The position numbers were made by a program, and so were the translations under genes. This document shows, piece by piece, positions 42,568 through 51,308 of a stretch of DNA of 64,000 nt. Below the pieces are notes generated by a model, which had not been told where the DNA came from, ran no database searches, and was given only the letters and a program-made list of their open reading frames with translations. The stretch's first letter is position 1, and every line of letters starts with the position of its first letter. This DNA is from Ornithinimicrobium faecis (GTDB lineage Bacteria > Actinomycetota > Actinomycetes > Actinomycetales > Dermatophilaceae). The stretch spans positions 806,001 to 870,000 of the forward strand of contig NZ_CP099489.1 of NCBI RefSeq assembly GCF_023923225.1, given 5' to 3'.

Positions 42568-43839
42568 GTGCAGAGCAGCAGCGAGCGTCGCCCCACGGCC
42601 GGGCAGACGGGGTCGGCTGGCGCCGTGGCGCTGGTCTTTGCCGCCTCGGGCTTTGTCATGGCGCAGACCCTGGCGCGGGTGCCCGCCCTGCGGGACCACG
42701 TCGGGGCCACCGAGGCGGAGCTCGGGCTCGCCCTCGTCGGTGGTGGCATCGGCTCCCTGCTGGCCATGCCGCACACGGCCCGACTGATCGACCGGTTCGG
42801 CAACCGGCGGGTCACCGCGGTGGCGATCGTGCTCGGCAGCCTGGGCTGGGGCAGCGTCGGCTTCGCCCCCAACGTCTGGGTGCTCGCCGGACTGCTGGTG
42901 CTGGCCGGTGCCCCCGTCGGCGTCTGGGACGTGTCGATGAACATCCAGGGCAACCGGGTCGAGCAGCTGCGCTCGCGGACCCTGATGCCTTATCTGCATG
43001 CCGCCTTCTCGGCGGGTGCGGTCGTCGGCGCCAGCGTGGGGGCAGTCGCGGCCTGGCAGGGCATCGGGTTGCTGCAGGTCCCGGTGGGCGGCGTCGTGGG
43101 ACTCATCGTGGGCCTGATCGCGGTCCGGCACTTCATCCCCGCCGACCCGCTGCCGGAGGAGACCTTGCGCGATGCCACCCCCCGCGACACCTCACAATCA
43201 GCTGCCAATGCCGCCCCTCGCGGCACCTCACAACCAGCTGCCAGCGCCACCCCTCGCGGCACCCGCGGCATCACCCGCACCGAGTTGCTCATCGGCGTGG
43301 TGTGCCTGGCGGCTGCGCTCGCTGAGGGCGCCGCCAACGACTGGCTGGCCCTGTTGCTCGTGGACGCCCACGACGCCCCGGCCGGCTTCGGGGCGCTGGC
43401 GTTCACGGCGTTCAACGTCACCATGCTCATCGGTCGGTTACTCGGTGGCCCGGCGACGGCTCGCTGGGGCCGCGCCAACCTGGCGCGAGCGGGTGGGGTG
43501 CTCGCCGGTGCCGGGATCCTGCTGATCACCCTGGTGCCCTCGCTGGAGGTGGCGCTGGTCGCTGCCCTCATGTGGGGACTGGGCGTCTCCACGGTCTTCC
43601 CCGCTGCGATCTCGGCCGCGGGTGAGATCCCGGGCCGCGGCAACAAGGCGATCGGGATGGTCAGCACGATTGCCTACGGCGCGTTCCTGTTCGGTGCTCC
43701 CACCATCGGCGTGCTGGCAGGAGCCTTCGGGCTGGACCGCGCGCTCTGGCTCGTGGTCGCCTTCCTGGTCCTGTTGGTGGTGCTCGCCGGCAACCTCGGC
43801 CGCACGAGTCACCCCAGTCCCACGCGCCGGCCCACCTGA
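42568..43839 (+). CDS. MFS transporter (YbjJ-like)
   Basis: 423-residue major facilitator with about 12 helices. RLIDRFGNRRVTAVAIVLGSLGWGSVGFAPNVWVL follows helix 2, and WDVSMNIQGNRVEQLRSRTLMPYLHAAFSAGAVVG in helix 4-5 is typical of the YbjJ-type group. The central cytoplasmic loop contains a 36-bp in-frame repeat (12 residues, two and a quarter copies, from about 43183) with PRGTSQPAAS-like units. That repeat looks like a recent insertion into a loop tolerant of change. Substrate unknown. Confidence 0.82.
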   Translation: MQSSSERRPTAGQTGSAGAVALVFAASGFVMAQTLARVPALRDHVGATEAELGLALVGGGIGSLLAMPHTARLIDRFGNRRVTAVAIVLGSLGWGSVGFAPNVWVLAGLLVLAGAPVGVWDVSMNIQGNRVEQLRSRTLMPYLHAAFSAGAVVGASVGAVAAWQGIGLLQVPVGGVVGLIVGLIAVRHFIPADPLPEETLRDATPRDTSQSAANAAPRGTSQPAASATPRGTRGITRTELLIGVVCLAAALAEGAANDWLALLLVDAHDAPAGFGALAFTAFNVTMLIGRLLGGPATARWGRANLARAGGVLAGAGILLITLVPSLEVALVAALMWGLGVSTVFPAAISAAGEIPGRGNKAIGMVSTIAYGAFLFGAPTIGVLAGAFGLDRALWLVVAFLVLLVVLAGNLGRTSHPSPTRRPT

Positions 43840-43873
43840 CCAACAGCGCCACCCGACCAACTGCCCCACCTGA

Positions 43874-43934
43874 CCAACTGCATGGATCCTTCCCGCGACA
43901 CGCCGCTCGGAGCGTGAAGGATCCATGCAGTTGG
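43874..43934. repeat. 19-bp perfect inverted repeat with 23-bp loop
   Basis: CCAACTGCATGGATCCTTC (43874-43892) and its exact reverse complement (43916-43934) form a stable stem-loop 34 bases after the MFS stop codon. The right arm is also the start of the 53-bp direct repeats. It could terminate transcription from both sides. Confidence 0.75.
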
Positions 43935-44047
43935 CACCGGTGCGGGGCGGGAGAGCCCGCGGGGGCGTGAAGGATCCATGCAGTTGGCACCGGTGCGGGG
44001 CGGGAGAGCCCGCGGGGGCGTGAAGGATCCATGCAGTTGGCACCGGT
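43912..44047. repeat. 53-bp direct repeats, two full copies and a partial third
   Basis: Units begin at 43912, 43965 and 44018 with identical GCGTGAAGGATCCATGCAGT and exact 53-base spacing; the third copy diverges after about 30 bases into a degenerate GGGGAAGAGCCGGTG repeat up to about 44090. They lie between the convergent MFS and sigma-factor genes and contain no ORF of their own. Confidence 0.85.
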
Positions 44048-44123
44048 GGCAGGGGAAGAGCCGGTGGCGGGGGAAGAGCCGGTGTGGGGAAGGGCTGCTG
44101 GTGCGACGGGGCCGGTCAGTGAC

Positions 44124-45350
44124 TCACAGGTCGGCGGCCTTGGCGCGCAGCACCTCTGCCTCCCGCTCGTTGCTCGCCAGGCCGGCGGCAGTCACCAGCT
44201 CGGAGCGGGCCTCCTCGGTGCGTCCAAGCTGCGCGAGCAACTCGCCGCGGACGCTCGGCAACAGGTGCGAGCCGCGCAGCGTTCCAGCGGACGAGAGTTG
44301 GTCGACGATCCGCAGGGCGGACGCCGGACCGGTGGCCATGGACACCGCGACCGCCCGGTTGAGCTCGACGACCGGGCTCGGGGCGATCCGGCCGAGGGCC
44401 TCATAGAGCAGCACGATCCGCTCCCAGTCGGTCTCCGCAACGCTCCGGGCGACCGCGTGACACTCGGCGAGGGCAGCCTGCAGGGCATAACTTCCGCGAC
44501 CCCGCCCCACCTGATCGGCGCGGGCCAGCGCCGCCTGGCCGCGGCGGATCTGCGCTCGGTCCCAGCGGGATCGGTCCTGGTCGGCGAGCAGCACCGGGCT
44601 GCCGTCGGCGGCCACCCGCGCCGCGAACCGGGACGCCTGGAACTCCATCAGCGCCACCAGCCCGTGCACCTCCGACTCCCGCGGCAGCAACCGGGCCAGC
44701 ACGCGGCCGAGTCGCAGGGCCTCGTTGGCCAGGTCGGGCCGGATCCACCGCTGCCCGGAGGTCGCCGCATACCCCTCGGTGAAGACCGCATAGACCACGC
44801 CGAGCACCCCGCCCAGCCGGTCCTGCCACTCGGTCTGTTCCGGAGCCTCGAAGGGCACCCGCGACGCGGCCAGTGTCTTCTTGGCGCGAGTGATCCGGGC
44901 CTGCACCGTGGGGACCGGGACCAGCATGATGCGGGCGATCTCCTCGCTGGTCAGGCCGCCGACCACGCGCAGCGTGAGACAGACCTGCGTCTCGCGGGAC
45001 AGGACGGGGTGGCAGGCCGTGAAGACCAGCCGCAGCACGTCGTCCTCGATCGGCTGCCACTCGTCCTCGGCCGCCTCGGTCAGGTCGTGCGCCATCGTGC
45101 GATAACGCTCCTGCAACCGTTCCTGTCGGCGCCAGGTGTCGATGGCCCGCCGCTTGGCCACCGCCGTCAGCCAGGCACCCGCATTGCGCGGGACACCGGC
45201 CTCCGGCCACTGGGTCAGGGCGTCCGCGACGGCCTCCTGGGCGAGGTCCTCGGCGAGCCCGAGGTCGCCGGTCATCCGGGCCAGGGTGGCCACCACCTGG
45301 GCTCCCTCGATGCGCCAGACGGCGTCGACGGTGCCCCTGATGTCACTCAT
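44124..45350 (-). CDS. ECF42-type RNA polymerase sigma factor (second)
   Basis: 408-residue sigma factor with the same plan as the one at 21469-22719. Region 2 reads LGLAEDLAQEAVADALTQWPEAGVPRNAGAWLTAVAKRRAIDTWRR. Region 4 reads LTLRVVGGLTSEEIARIMLVPVPTVQARITRAKKTL. The long C-terminal TPR-like domain contains LLADQDRSRWDRAQIRRG and RIAPSPVVELNRAVAVSMATG. A DGPF gene lies 78 bases upstream on the same strand, and an ECF42-type promoter precedes that gene. The 3' end faces the 53-bp repeats. Confidence 0.88.
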   Translation of the reverse strand: MSDIRGTVDAVWRIEGAQVVATLARMTGDLGLAEDLAQEAVADALTQWPEAGVPRNAGAWLTAVAKRRAIDTWRRQERLQERYRTMAHDLTEAAEDEWQPIEDDVLRLVFTACHPVLSRETQVCLTLRVVGGLTSEEIARIMLVPVPTVQARITRAKKTLAASRVPFEAPEQTEWQDRLGGVLGVVYAVFTEGYAATSGQRWIRPDLANEALRLGRVLARLLPRESEVHGLVALMEFQASRFAARVAADGSPVLLADQDRSRWDRAQIRRGQAALARADQVGRGRGSYALQAALAECHAVARSVAETDWERIVLLYEALGRIAPSPVVELNRAVAVSMATGPASALRIVDQLSSAGTLRGSHLLPSVRGELLAQLGRTEEARSELVTAAGLASNEREAEVLRAKAADL

Positions 45351-45428
45351 CGGTCCGTATGCCGTGGCTCGGCGTGAGCGGCCCGGCGCACCTCGCGCCG
45401 GGCTCGCTCAGCTGCGCTCATGGTCTGC

Positions 45429-45863
45429 TCAGCTCTCCGTCTGGCGGGCGGCCTGGTCCTTGCGCCAGCCCTCTTCCTTCTGGACGAACTCGTTGTCCGC
45501 GAAGTCGGCGAAGTCGCTCTCGTCGTGGACGCGGCGCACCTCCAGCTTGCTGCCGGGGCCGAGGGGGCAGCGGCTGGCCCACTGGGCGGCCTCATCCTTG
45601 CTGGCCACCTCCAGGATCCAGAAGCCGTTGAACAGCTCGTGCGTCTCGCCGTAGGGGCCGTCGGTGATGATCGGGGTCTCGGCGTCGAAGTCGACGACGA
45701 AACCCTCGTCGGTGTCGGCCAGGCCCTCGCCCGCCAGGAGGACCCCGGCGTTGGTCAGAGCCTCGTTGTAGGCACCCATCGCGTTGAGGATCTCCTCGAA
45801 GTCCATCTCCTTGGAGGCGTCGAGAGCTTCCTGGGTGGACCGCATGATCAGCATGTACTTCAT
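45429..45863 (-). CDS. DGPF/YCII-related protein 5
   Basis: 144-residue DGPF-family protein (MKYMLIMRSTQEALDASKEM..., signature ITDGPYGETHELFNGFWILE near residue 85). AAGGAG precedes the ATG. It is the single DGPF partner of the second ECF42 sigma factor, and its promoter at 45914-45940 matches the ECF42 recognition pattern. The C-terminus continues beyond the usual domain with a charged QKEEGWRKDQAAR tail. Confidence 0.87.
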   Translation of the reverse strand: MKYMLIMRSTQEALDASKEMDFEEILNAMGAYNEALTNAGVLLAGEGLADTDEGFVVDFDAETPIITDGPYGETHELFNGFWILEVASKDEAAQWASRCPLGPGSKLEVRRVHDESDFADFADNEFVQKEEGWRKDQAARQTES

Positions 45864-45913
45864 CGTCGTGCTCCTTCGTTGCGGAGGTGCCGTGTGCGAC
45901 CTCCTAACTCACC

Positions 45914-45940
45914 GTCGAACGGCGCGGCGCTGGATCGACA
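45914..45940 (-). promoter_or_regulatory. Predicted ECF42 promoter of the second DGPF-sigma module
   Basis: On the minus strand TGTCGA (plus-strand 45935-45940), 17 bases, then CGAC (45914-45917), about 50 bases upstream of the DGPF start codon. Spacing and both boxes match the promoter at 19913-19939. The first bases after the -35 box (TCC) also agree between the two. Confidence 0.7.
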
Positions 45941-45978
45941 TCCGCGTCAAACTTTTCCGGGTCGGTGTCCACCCGCCC

Positions 45979-46527
45979 TCAGGTGAGGTCGATCCAGTAG
46001 CGCCGCGTGAGCGTGCCGCCGTCGCGCGAGCGCTTGTCCTCCAGCGCGCCGCCGCAGCGCTCGATGGTGCGGATCGAGCCCGGGTTGTCGTCATCGCAGG
46101 TGACCAGCGCCCGCTCGACGCCGAGGCTCCGGACGACGTCCAGGCCCTGCGCCAGCATCTGCGTCGCATGGCCGCGTCGGCGGTGGTCCGGGCGCACGCC
46201 ATAGCCGAGGTGGCCACCCTCCTCGAGCAGGGCCTCGGTGAGCTCGTGCCGGATGTGGACTCGTCCGACGATCTCGTCGTCGACCACGGCAAACAACATG
46301 GTCGCGGGCACCCGACCCGGTGCCAGGTCAGCACCGGCGCGATCGCGCTCGACCCGATCCAACCACTGCTCCCAGGTCTGGTCCGGACCTCGCAGCAGGA
46401 AGTTGAAGTCGGCGGCGGCCAGCTCGACCTGAGCTGCCTCCGCCTGGGCCCGATCCGTCGCGAGCGGCTCGCGCAGGATCAGCCCGGTGGTGCTGTCACC
46501 AGGGGATTGCTCGACGTCGGTTCGCAT
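45979..46527 (-). CDS. GNAT N-acetyltransferase
   Basis: 182-residue GNAT protein: FNFLLRGPDQTWEQWLDRVERDRAG, VVDDEIVGRVHIRHELTEALLEEGGHLGYGVRPDHRRRGHATQML (acetyl-CoA loop), and CDDDNPGSIRTIERCGGALED. This is the pattern of YjgM-like or tagatose-associated acetyltransferases. The start ATG at 46525-46527 is 2 bases after the menF stop, so it is probably the second gene of the menF transcript. A role in quinone synthesis is not implied. Confidence 0.85.
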   Translation of the reverse strand: MRTDVEQSPGDSTTGLILREPLATDRAQAEAAQVELAAADFNFLLRGPDQTWEQWLDRVERDRAGADLAPGRVPATMLFAVVDDEIVGRVHIRHELTEALLEEGGHLGYGVRPDHRRRGHATQMLAQGLDVVRSLGVERALVTCDDDNPGSIRTIERCGGALEDKRSRDGGTLTRRYWIDLT

Positions 46528-46529
46528 CC

Positions 46530-47879
46530 TCAGGAGCCTAGGCCGAGGGCGTGCCGCATGGCAGCGAGTTTCACCTCGGTCTCGGCGAGCTCGGCGTCCG
46601 GGTCGGACGCGGAGACGATCCCACCACCGGCGAACAGGCGCATCGAGAGGGCATCTGCCGCCAGCTGGCCGCAACGCAGGGCGATGCCCCAGTCGCCGTC
46701 GCCGCTGGCATCGAGCCAGCCGACCGGGCCGGCATAGCGGCCGCGGTCCATGCCCTCGAGCTCGTCGATGAGCCGGGCAGCGTCTGCGAACGGGGTGCCA
46801 CAGACCGCCGCCGAGGGGTGCAGGGCGGCGGCCAGGTCCAACGAGGTGGCGTCGTCTGCCGCGCGCCCGCTCAGGTCGGTTGCCAGGTGATAGACGTCCG
46901 GCAGCTCGAGCACGAACGGCTGCTCGGGGACCTCCAGGCTCTCGCAGTGGGGTGCCAGTTTCTCGGCGACAGAGCGCACCGCGAAGGCGTGCTCCTCGAG
47001 CTCCTTGGCGGCCGAGACCAGGTGCAGCCGCGGGTCCGGGGTGTGCTGGTCCTCCAACTCGGGGTGCGCCTCGGTCACCGACGGCGCGGGGGTGCCGCCC
47101 CGGCGCACGGTCCCGGCCAGGACACGCGAGCGCACCCGCCCCTCCTGCAGCCGCACGAGCATCTCGGGGGTGGCCCCGACCAGCCCATCGACGGCGAAGG
47201 TCCAGGTGGCCGCATAGCGCGCTGCGAGTCTGCGCAGCAGCGCAACGGTGTCGATGGGGGAGTCGGCGACAGCGCGGACATCGCGGGCCAGCACGACCTT
47301 GTCGACCTCACCGGCCTCGATGCGCCCGATCGCACGCCGGATCACCCGCGGCCAGTCCTCGGGGGCGACAGCGCCCGGCTCCAGCCGTATGCCGTCAGCC
47401 AGCTCTCCCTGACCGCTCGCCACGGTCGTGGCTCCGGTGTGGCTGCGGCCGGCCTGGGTCGACACCTGGCCGGCGTCGTCGAGGGCCTCGATGCTGGTCA
47501 CCCAGGCCCGACCGTCTCGCTGGCCAGCCACCACCCGGGGCACGACCAGGCCCCCGAGATCGGGGGAGTCAGGGGAGAAGGCGAAGGAACCGAAGGCGAC
47601 CAGGCCGGTGCCGGGCAGGTTGACCTCGTCGACCACGTCCGTGGCCTCGACCAGGTCGGCCCACCACTGGGCCGCAGCGGTGAACCGGTCCGGACCACTC
47701 GGCATACCGTCGTCCGTGCTGGCGGCCGCGCGGCCCCACCCGATCAACCCGTCCCCCTCGCGCACCCAGCTGACAACGGTCGCCGGGTCGACGTCTGGGG
47801 GCAGCAGGTCGAACAGATCGGGCTGTGGGGGCGCCTCAAGGGTGCGGGCGCGCAGACGGGGCAGGACGGGGACGGTCAC
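46530..47879 (-). CDS. menF: Isochorismate synthase
   Basis: 449-residue chorismate-binding enzyme that makes isochorismate for menaquinone (or, less likely, for a siderophore). The C-terminal catalytic domain shows [39 protein letters not shown] and EELHAAV-type segments ([19 protein letters not shown]), then [21 protein letters not shown] and [23 protein letters not shown]. No siderophore genes are near, while menD and menG are. It diverges from menG with only 43 bases between the start codons, so the two share a control region. Confidence 0.9.
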   Translation of the reverse strand: MTVPVLPRLRARTLEAPPQPDLFDLLPPDVDPATVVSWVREGDGLIGWGRAAASTDDGMPSGPDRFTAAAQWWADLVEATDVVDEVNLPGTGLVAFGSFAFSPDSPDLGGLVVPRVVAGQRDGRAWVTSIEALDDAGQVSTQAGRSHTGATTVASGQGELADGIRLEPGAVAPEDWPRVIRRAIGRIEAGEVDKVVLARDVRAVADSPIDTVALLRRLAARYAATWTFAVDGLVGATPEMLVRLQEGRVRSRVLAGTVRRGGTPAPSVTEAHPELEDQHTPDPRLHLVSAAKELEEHAFAVRSVAEKLAPHCESLEVPEQPFVLELPDVYHLATDLSGRAADDATSLDLAAALHPSAAVCGTPFADAARLIDELEGMDRGRYAGPVGWLDASGDGDWGIALRCGQLAADALSMRLFAGGGIVSASDPDAELAETEVKLAAMRHALGLGS

Positions 47880-47922
47880 GGCAGGTCAGCCTATGCGGTG
47901 TCGGGATGGGAAGATGACGGGC

Positions 47923-48612
47923 ATGAGTCGCGCGAGTCTGGACAAGGCCCCTCACGAGGTCGCTGAGATGTTTGATGAGGTGGCCGGTCGCTACGACCTG
48001 ACGAACGACGTGCTGTCGCTGGGTCAGGACCGGTTGTGGCGGCGCGCCGTGGTCCGGGCGATCGATGCCCGACCTGGTGAGCGGGTCCTGGACATCGCTG
48101 CCGGCACCGGCACCAGCAGTGAGCCGTTCGCCGACGCCGGCGTCGATGTGGTGCCAGCCGACTTCTCGCTCGGCATGCTCCGCAAGGGCAACCGGCGGCG
48201 CCCTGACCTGGCCTTCACCGCCGCCGACGCGCTCGCCCTGCCCTTCGCCGACGGCTCCTTTGACGTGGTCACGATGTCCTTCGGGCTGCGCAACGTCGCC
48301 GACACCGGCCAGGCGCTGGAGGAGTTCCACCGGGTCACCAAGCCCGGGGGACGCCTGGTGATCTGCGAGTTCAGCACCCCGACGTTTGGTCCCTTCCGGA
48401 CGGTCTATCAGGAGTATCTGATGCGCGCCCTGCCCGCTGTGGCCAGGCGGGTCAGCAGCAACCCCGACTCGTATGTCTATCTGGCCGAGTCCATCCAGGT
48501 GTGGCCCGACCAGGACGCCCTGGCCCGGCAGATTCGCGCGGCTGGCTGGAGCGGTGTGCGCTGGCGCAACCTGACCGGGGGAGTCGTCGCCGTGCACCAC
48601 GCGGTGCGCTGA
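47923..48612 (+). CDS. menG: Demethylmenaquinone methyltransferase
   Basis: 229-residue class-I methyltransferase that adds the last methyl group of menaquinone from S-adenosylmethionine. It begins [29 protein letters not shown], the family signature. The SAM motif [15 protein letters not shown] is near residue 54, and [33 protein letters not shown] carries the UbiE/MenG pattern. An alternative ATG lies 9 bases upstream (MTG). Divergent from menF; co-regulation through the 43-base gap is likely. Confidence 0.93.
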   Translation: MSRASLDKAPHEVAEMFDEVAGRYDLTNDVLSLGQDRLWRRAVVRAIDARPGERVLDIAAGTGTSSEPFADAGVDVVPADFSLGMLRKGNRRRPDLAFTAADALALPFADGSFDVVTMSFGLRNVADTGQALEEFHRVTKPGGRLVICEFSTPTFGPFRTVYQEYLMRALPAVARRVSSNPDSYVYLAESIQVWPDQDALARQIRAAGWSGVRWRNLTGGVVAVHHAVR

Positions 48613-48649
48613 CACCGAGCTGGTCACGAGAGCTGATCGGGAGGGGCGG

Positions 48650-50515
48650 ATGAGCGCAGACGTCACCGAGGTCGCCGACTTCCTGGCCTCCCGCGCGCCC
48701 TTTCGTGAGCTGCCCCGCGCCCTGCTGCAGACACTGGTCCGGCAGACCGCGATCCGCTATGTGCGGCGGGGCACCCGCATCCTGTCGGTGGGCGAGACCA
48801 ACGAGGTGATGTTTGTCCTCCGCTCGGGGGCCGTCGACATCACCGACGGTGACGGCGGCCTCGTCGAGCGCAGCGAGCCCGGCACCTGCTTCGGCATGTC
48901 CACCCTCGTGGAGCGGGCTCCGTCGCGCTATGACTTCACCGCGATCGAGGACAGCCTCCTGCTCGTGGTGCCTGCGGAGACCTTCCACGCGACGTGTGAG
49001 CGGGACGAGGGCTTCGGTGCCTACTTCACGTCAGCGCACACTGCCCGACTGCGGCGGGCGGTGGCCCTGCTGCACACCACCGACCGCGGCGGGGCCGTGC
49101 TCCGGACCAGCGTGGGTGATCTGGTGCGCCGAGCCCCGGTCACCGCTGCCCCCGGTGACTCCATCCGGGCCGCGGCACAGCTGATGGCGGCGGAGCGCGT
49201 CTCCTCGGTCCTGGTGCAGCAGGACGGCCGGCTCGTCGGCATCGTGACCGACCGTGACCTGCGCACCCGGGTCCTGGCCGAGGGGCGCGACCCGGAGGGG
49301 CCGGTCGCGGAGGTGATGACGCCGGAGCCCGCGACCGCGAGGATCGACGCCCTCGCCTTCGAGGCGCTGATGGAGATGGTCGAGCGCAAGATCCACCACC
49401 TGCCCGTGCTGGACCGGGCCGGTGGTGTCGTGGGACTGATCAGCGGCACGGACCTGATGCGCCTGGAGCACAACAACCCGGTCTATCTGGTGGCCGACAT
49501 CGAGGCTGCCTCCGACGTCGCGGCACTGGCGTCGCTCGGCACCCGCATCCCGGTCATCGTCGACCAACTCGTCGCCGAGGACGCCACCGCGCAGGACATC
49601 GGCCGGGTCGTCACGTCCCTCGGTGATGCCATCGAGCGACGCCTGCTCGTGCTGGCGGAGACCGAGCTGGGGCCGCCGCCGGTGCCCTACTGCTGGGTCG
49701 TGCTCGGGTCGCAGGCCCGTCACGAGCAGGGGCTGGCCAGCGATCAGGACAACGCGCTGGTCATTGCCGATGAGATGACCCGTGAGCACGACCACTATTT
49801 CGCGGCGCTGGCGCAGCGGGTGTCGGCCGGGCTGGTGGAGTGCGGCTATCCGCTCTGCCCGGGTGACGTGATGGCCACCAACCCGCGCTGGCGCGCCTCC
49901 GTGGCGACCTGGCGGGCGCACTTTGACCGGTGGCTGGACACCCCGGAGCCGCAGGCGGTGCTCAACGGATCGATCTTCTTCGACATGCGGCCGTTGCACG
50001 GGGCGGTCGACCTGGTGGAGGACCTGCGGGCGGACGTCCTGGCGCGCACCCGGCACGCGGACCTGTTTCTCGCCTATCTGGCACGCCACGCCGTCGGGCG
50101 GCGCCCGCCGATCGGCTTCTTCCGCGGCCTGGTTCTCGAGCGGGAGGGTCGGCACCGCGACCGGCTCGACCTGAAGGCCGGAGGGGTGGGCGCCGTGGTG
50201 GAGCTCGCCCGAGTTCACGCCCTCCTCGGTGGCCTGCCGGAGGTGAACTCCCATGCCCGCATCGACGCGGCGGCTCGTGCCGGCTCGATCTCAGCGGGGC
50301 TGGCGGCCGAGCTGATCGACGCCCTGGAGTTCGTGGCCTATCTGCGGATGCGGCATCAGGGCCACGCTGTGCGCTCCGGGCGCGAGCCCGACAACTTCGT
50401 CGACCCCGCGACCCTGACCGACTTTGAGCGTCGCCACCTGCGAGACGCCTTCCGGATCATCCGCGCAGCCCAGCAGGCGCTTCTCCAGCGGCTGCCGCTG
50501 GAGAACCTGTCGTGA
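48650..50515 (+). CDS. cNMP-binding/CBS/DUF294 putative nucleotidyltransferase
   Basis: 621-residue cytoplasmic multidomain protein. A cyclic-nucleotide-binding-like domain covers residues about 10-130 (GTRILSVGETNEVMFVLRSGAVDI, PGTCFGMSTLV). Two CBS domains lie at about 155-280 (VLVQQDGRLVGIVTDRDLR, HLPVLDRAGGVVGLISGTDLM). A DUF294 nucleotidyltransferase-like domain has GSQARHEQGLASDQDNALVI near 355, with a DUF294 C-terminal helical domain. This arrangement resembles proteins predicted to sense nucleotides and modify a partner, as in GlnD-like enzymes. The stop overlaps the exonuclease start as GTGA, so the two work together or are co-expressed. Confidence 0.88.
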   Translation: MSADVTEVADFLASRAPFRELPRALLQTLVRQTAIRYVRRGTRILSVGETNEVMFVLRSGAVDITDGDGGLVERSEPGTCFGMSTLVERAPSRYDFTAIEDSLLLVVPAETFHATCERDEGFGAYFTSAHTARLRRAVALLHTTDRGGAVLRTSVGDLVRRAPVTAAPGDSIRAAAQLMAAERVSSVLVQQDGRLVGIVTDRDLRTRVLAEGRDPEGPVAEVMTPEPATARIDALAFEALMEMVERKIHHLPVLDRAGGVVGLISGTDLMRLEHNNPVYLVADIEAASDVAALASLGTRIPVIVDQLVAEDATAQDIGRVVTSLGDAIERRLLVLAETELGPPPVPYCWVVLGSQARHEQGLASDQDNALVIADEMTREHDHYFAALAQRVSAGLVECGYPLCPGDVMATNPRWRASVATWRAHFDRWLDTPEPQAVLNGSIFFDMRPLHGAVDLVEDLRADVLARTRHADLFLAYLARHAVGRRPPIGFFRGLVLEREGRHRDRLDLKAGGVGAVVELARVHALLGGLPEVNSHARIDAAARAGSISAGLAAELIDALEFVAYLRMRHQGHAVRSGREPDNFVDPATLTDFERRHLRDAFRIIRAAQQALLQRLPLENLS

Positions 50516-51123
50516 GGTGGTGGCGCGGGGGCGCACCGGACCGGGGGATCGCTGACCTCGAGCTGCTCGCGCTGGACCTGGAGACCACCGGGCTGGAGCC
50601 CGCCAGGCACGAGATCGTCAGCGTCGGCATGGTGCCGGTCAGCGGGCTGACCATCGAGCTGAGCGGCGCCCAGCAGTGGGCGGTGCGACCGACCGGCGCC
50701 GACGGCGTGGGGCAGAGCGCGACCGTGCACGGGATCACCGATGACGCCGTGGCCGAAGCACACCCGCTGCAGGAGGTGCTGCCGCAGGTCCTGACCGCGC
50801 TGCACGGACGAGTGCTGCTCGCCCACCACGCCTCCATCGAGGTGGGCTTCCTCACGCGGGCCAGCCGCGCCGCCGATCTGCCCGTGCCGGACCTGACGGT
50901 GGTCGACACCGTCCGGTTGCAACGCCGTGTGCTGCGCCTTGGCCGCACTCGCGGCCACCTGGGGGAGGAGGACCTTGCGCTCGCCGCGGCCCGCGAGCAC
51001 CTGGGCCTGCCGCGCTATCGCTCGCACGAGGCCCTCACCGACGCACTCGCCTGTGCCGAGCTCTATCTCGCTCAGGTGGCGGTCCTCGGCGAGGACCTCA
51101 CCCTGCGTCAACTGCTGCGCTGA
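50512..51123 (+). CDS. DnaQ-like 3'-5' exonuclease (DEDDh)
   Basis: 203-residue exonuclease domain protein. Exo I is LALDLETTGLEPARHEIVSVGMV near residue 18-40 (Asp and Glu), Exo II is LLAHHASIEVGFL near 105, and Exo III is YRSHEALTDALACAELYL near 172 with the expected His and Asp. The family includes the proofreading subunit epsilon and RNase T-like enzymes. The gene is found fused or adjacent to DUF294/CBS proteins in several bacteria, and here it overlaps that gene by four bases (GTGA), starting with GTG. Confidence 0.9.
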   Translation: MRWWRGGAPDRGIADLELLALDLETTGLEPARHEIVSVGMVPVSGLTIELSGAQQWAVRPTGADGVGQSATVHGITDDAVAEAHPLQEVLPQVLTALHGRVLLAHHASIEVGFLTRASRAADLPVPDLTVVDTVRLQRRVLRLGRTRGHLGEEDLALAAAREHLGLPRYRSHEALTDALACAELYLAQVAVLGEDLTLRQLLR

Positions 51124-51132
51124 CCCGCGCTC

Positions 51133-51281
51133 GCTCGTGAGTCCAGGTAACGCCCCTATGGGGGAGGTGCGGTCACTCACGAGATCTGTCGGTCAGCAGT
51201 CGTTGGCGCCGCCGCCGCTCGTGAGTCCGGGTAACGCCCCTATGGGGGCGGTGCGGTCACTCACGAGATCTGTCGGTCAGC
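51133..51281. repeat. Two 65-bp hairpin-forming direct repeats
   Basis: Copies at 51133-51197 and 51217-51281 differ at two bases. In each, CTCGTGAGT and ACTCACGAG form a 9-bp outer stem and GCCCC/GGGG an inner stem around TAT. They lie between the convergent exonuclease and membrane-protein genes. They can act as a double bidirectional terminator and may be a dispersed element. Confidence 0.85.
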
Positions 51282-51308
51282 GGGAAAGACGGTCTGCGCA
51301 GGACACCG

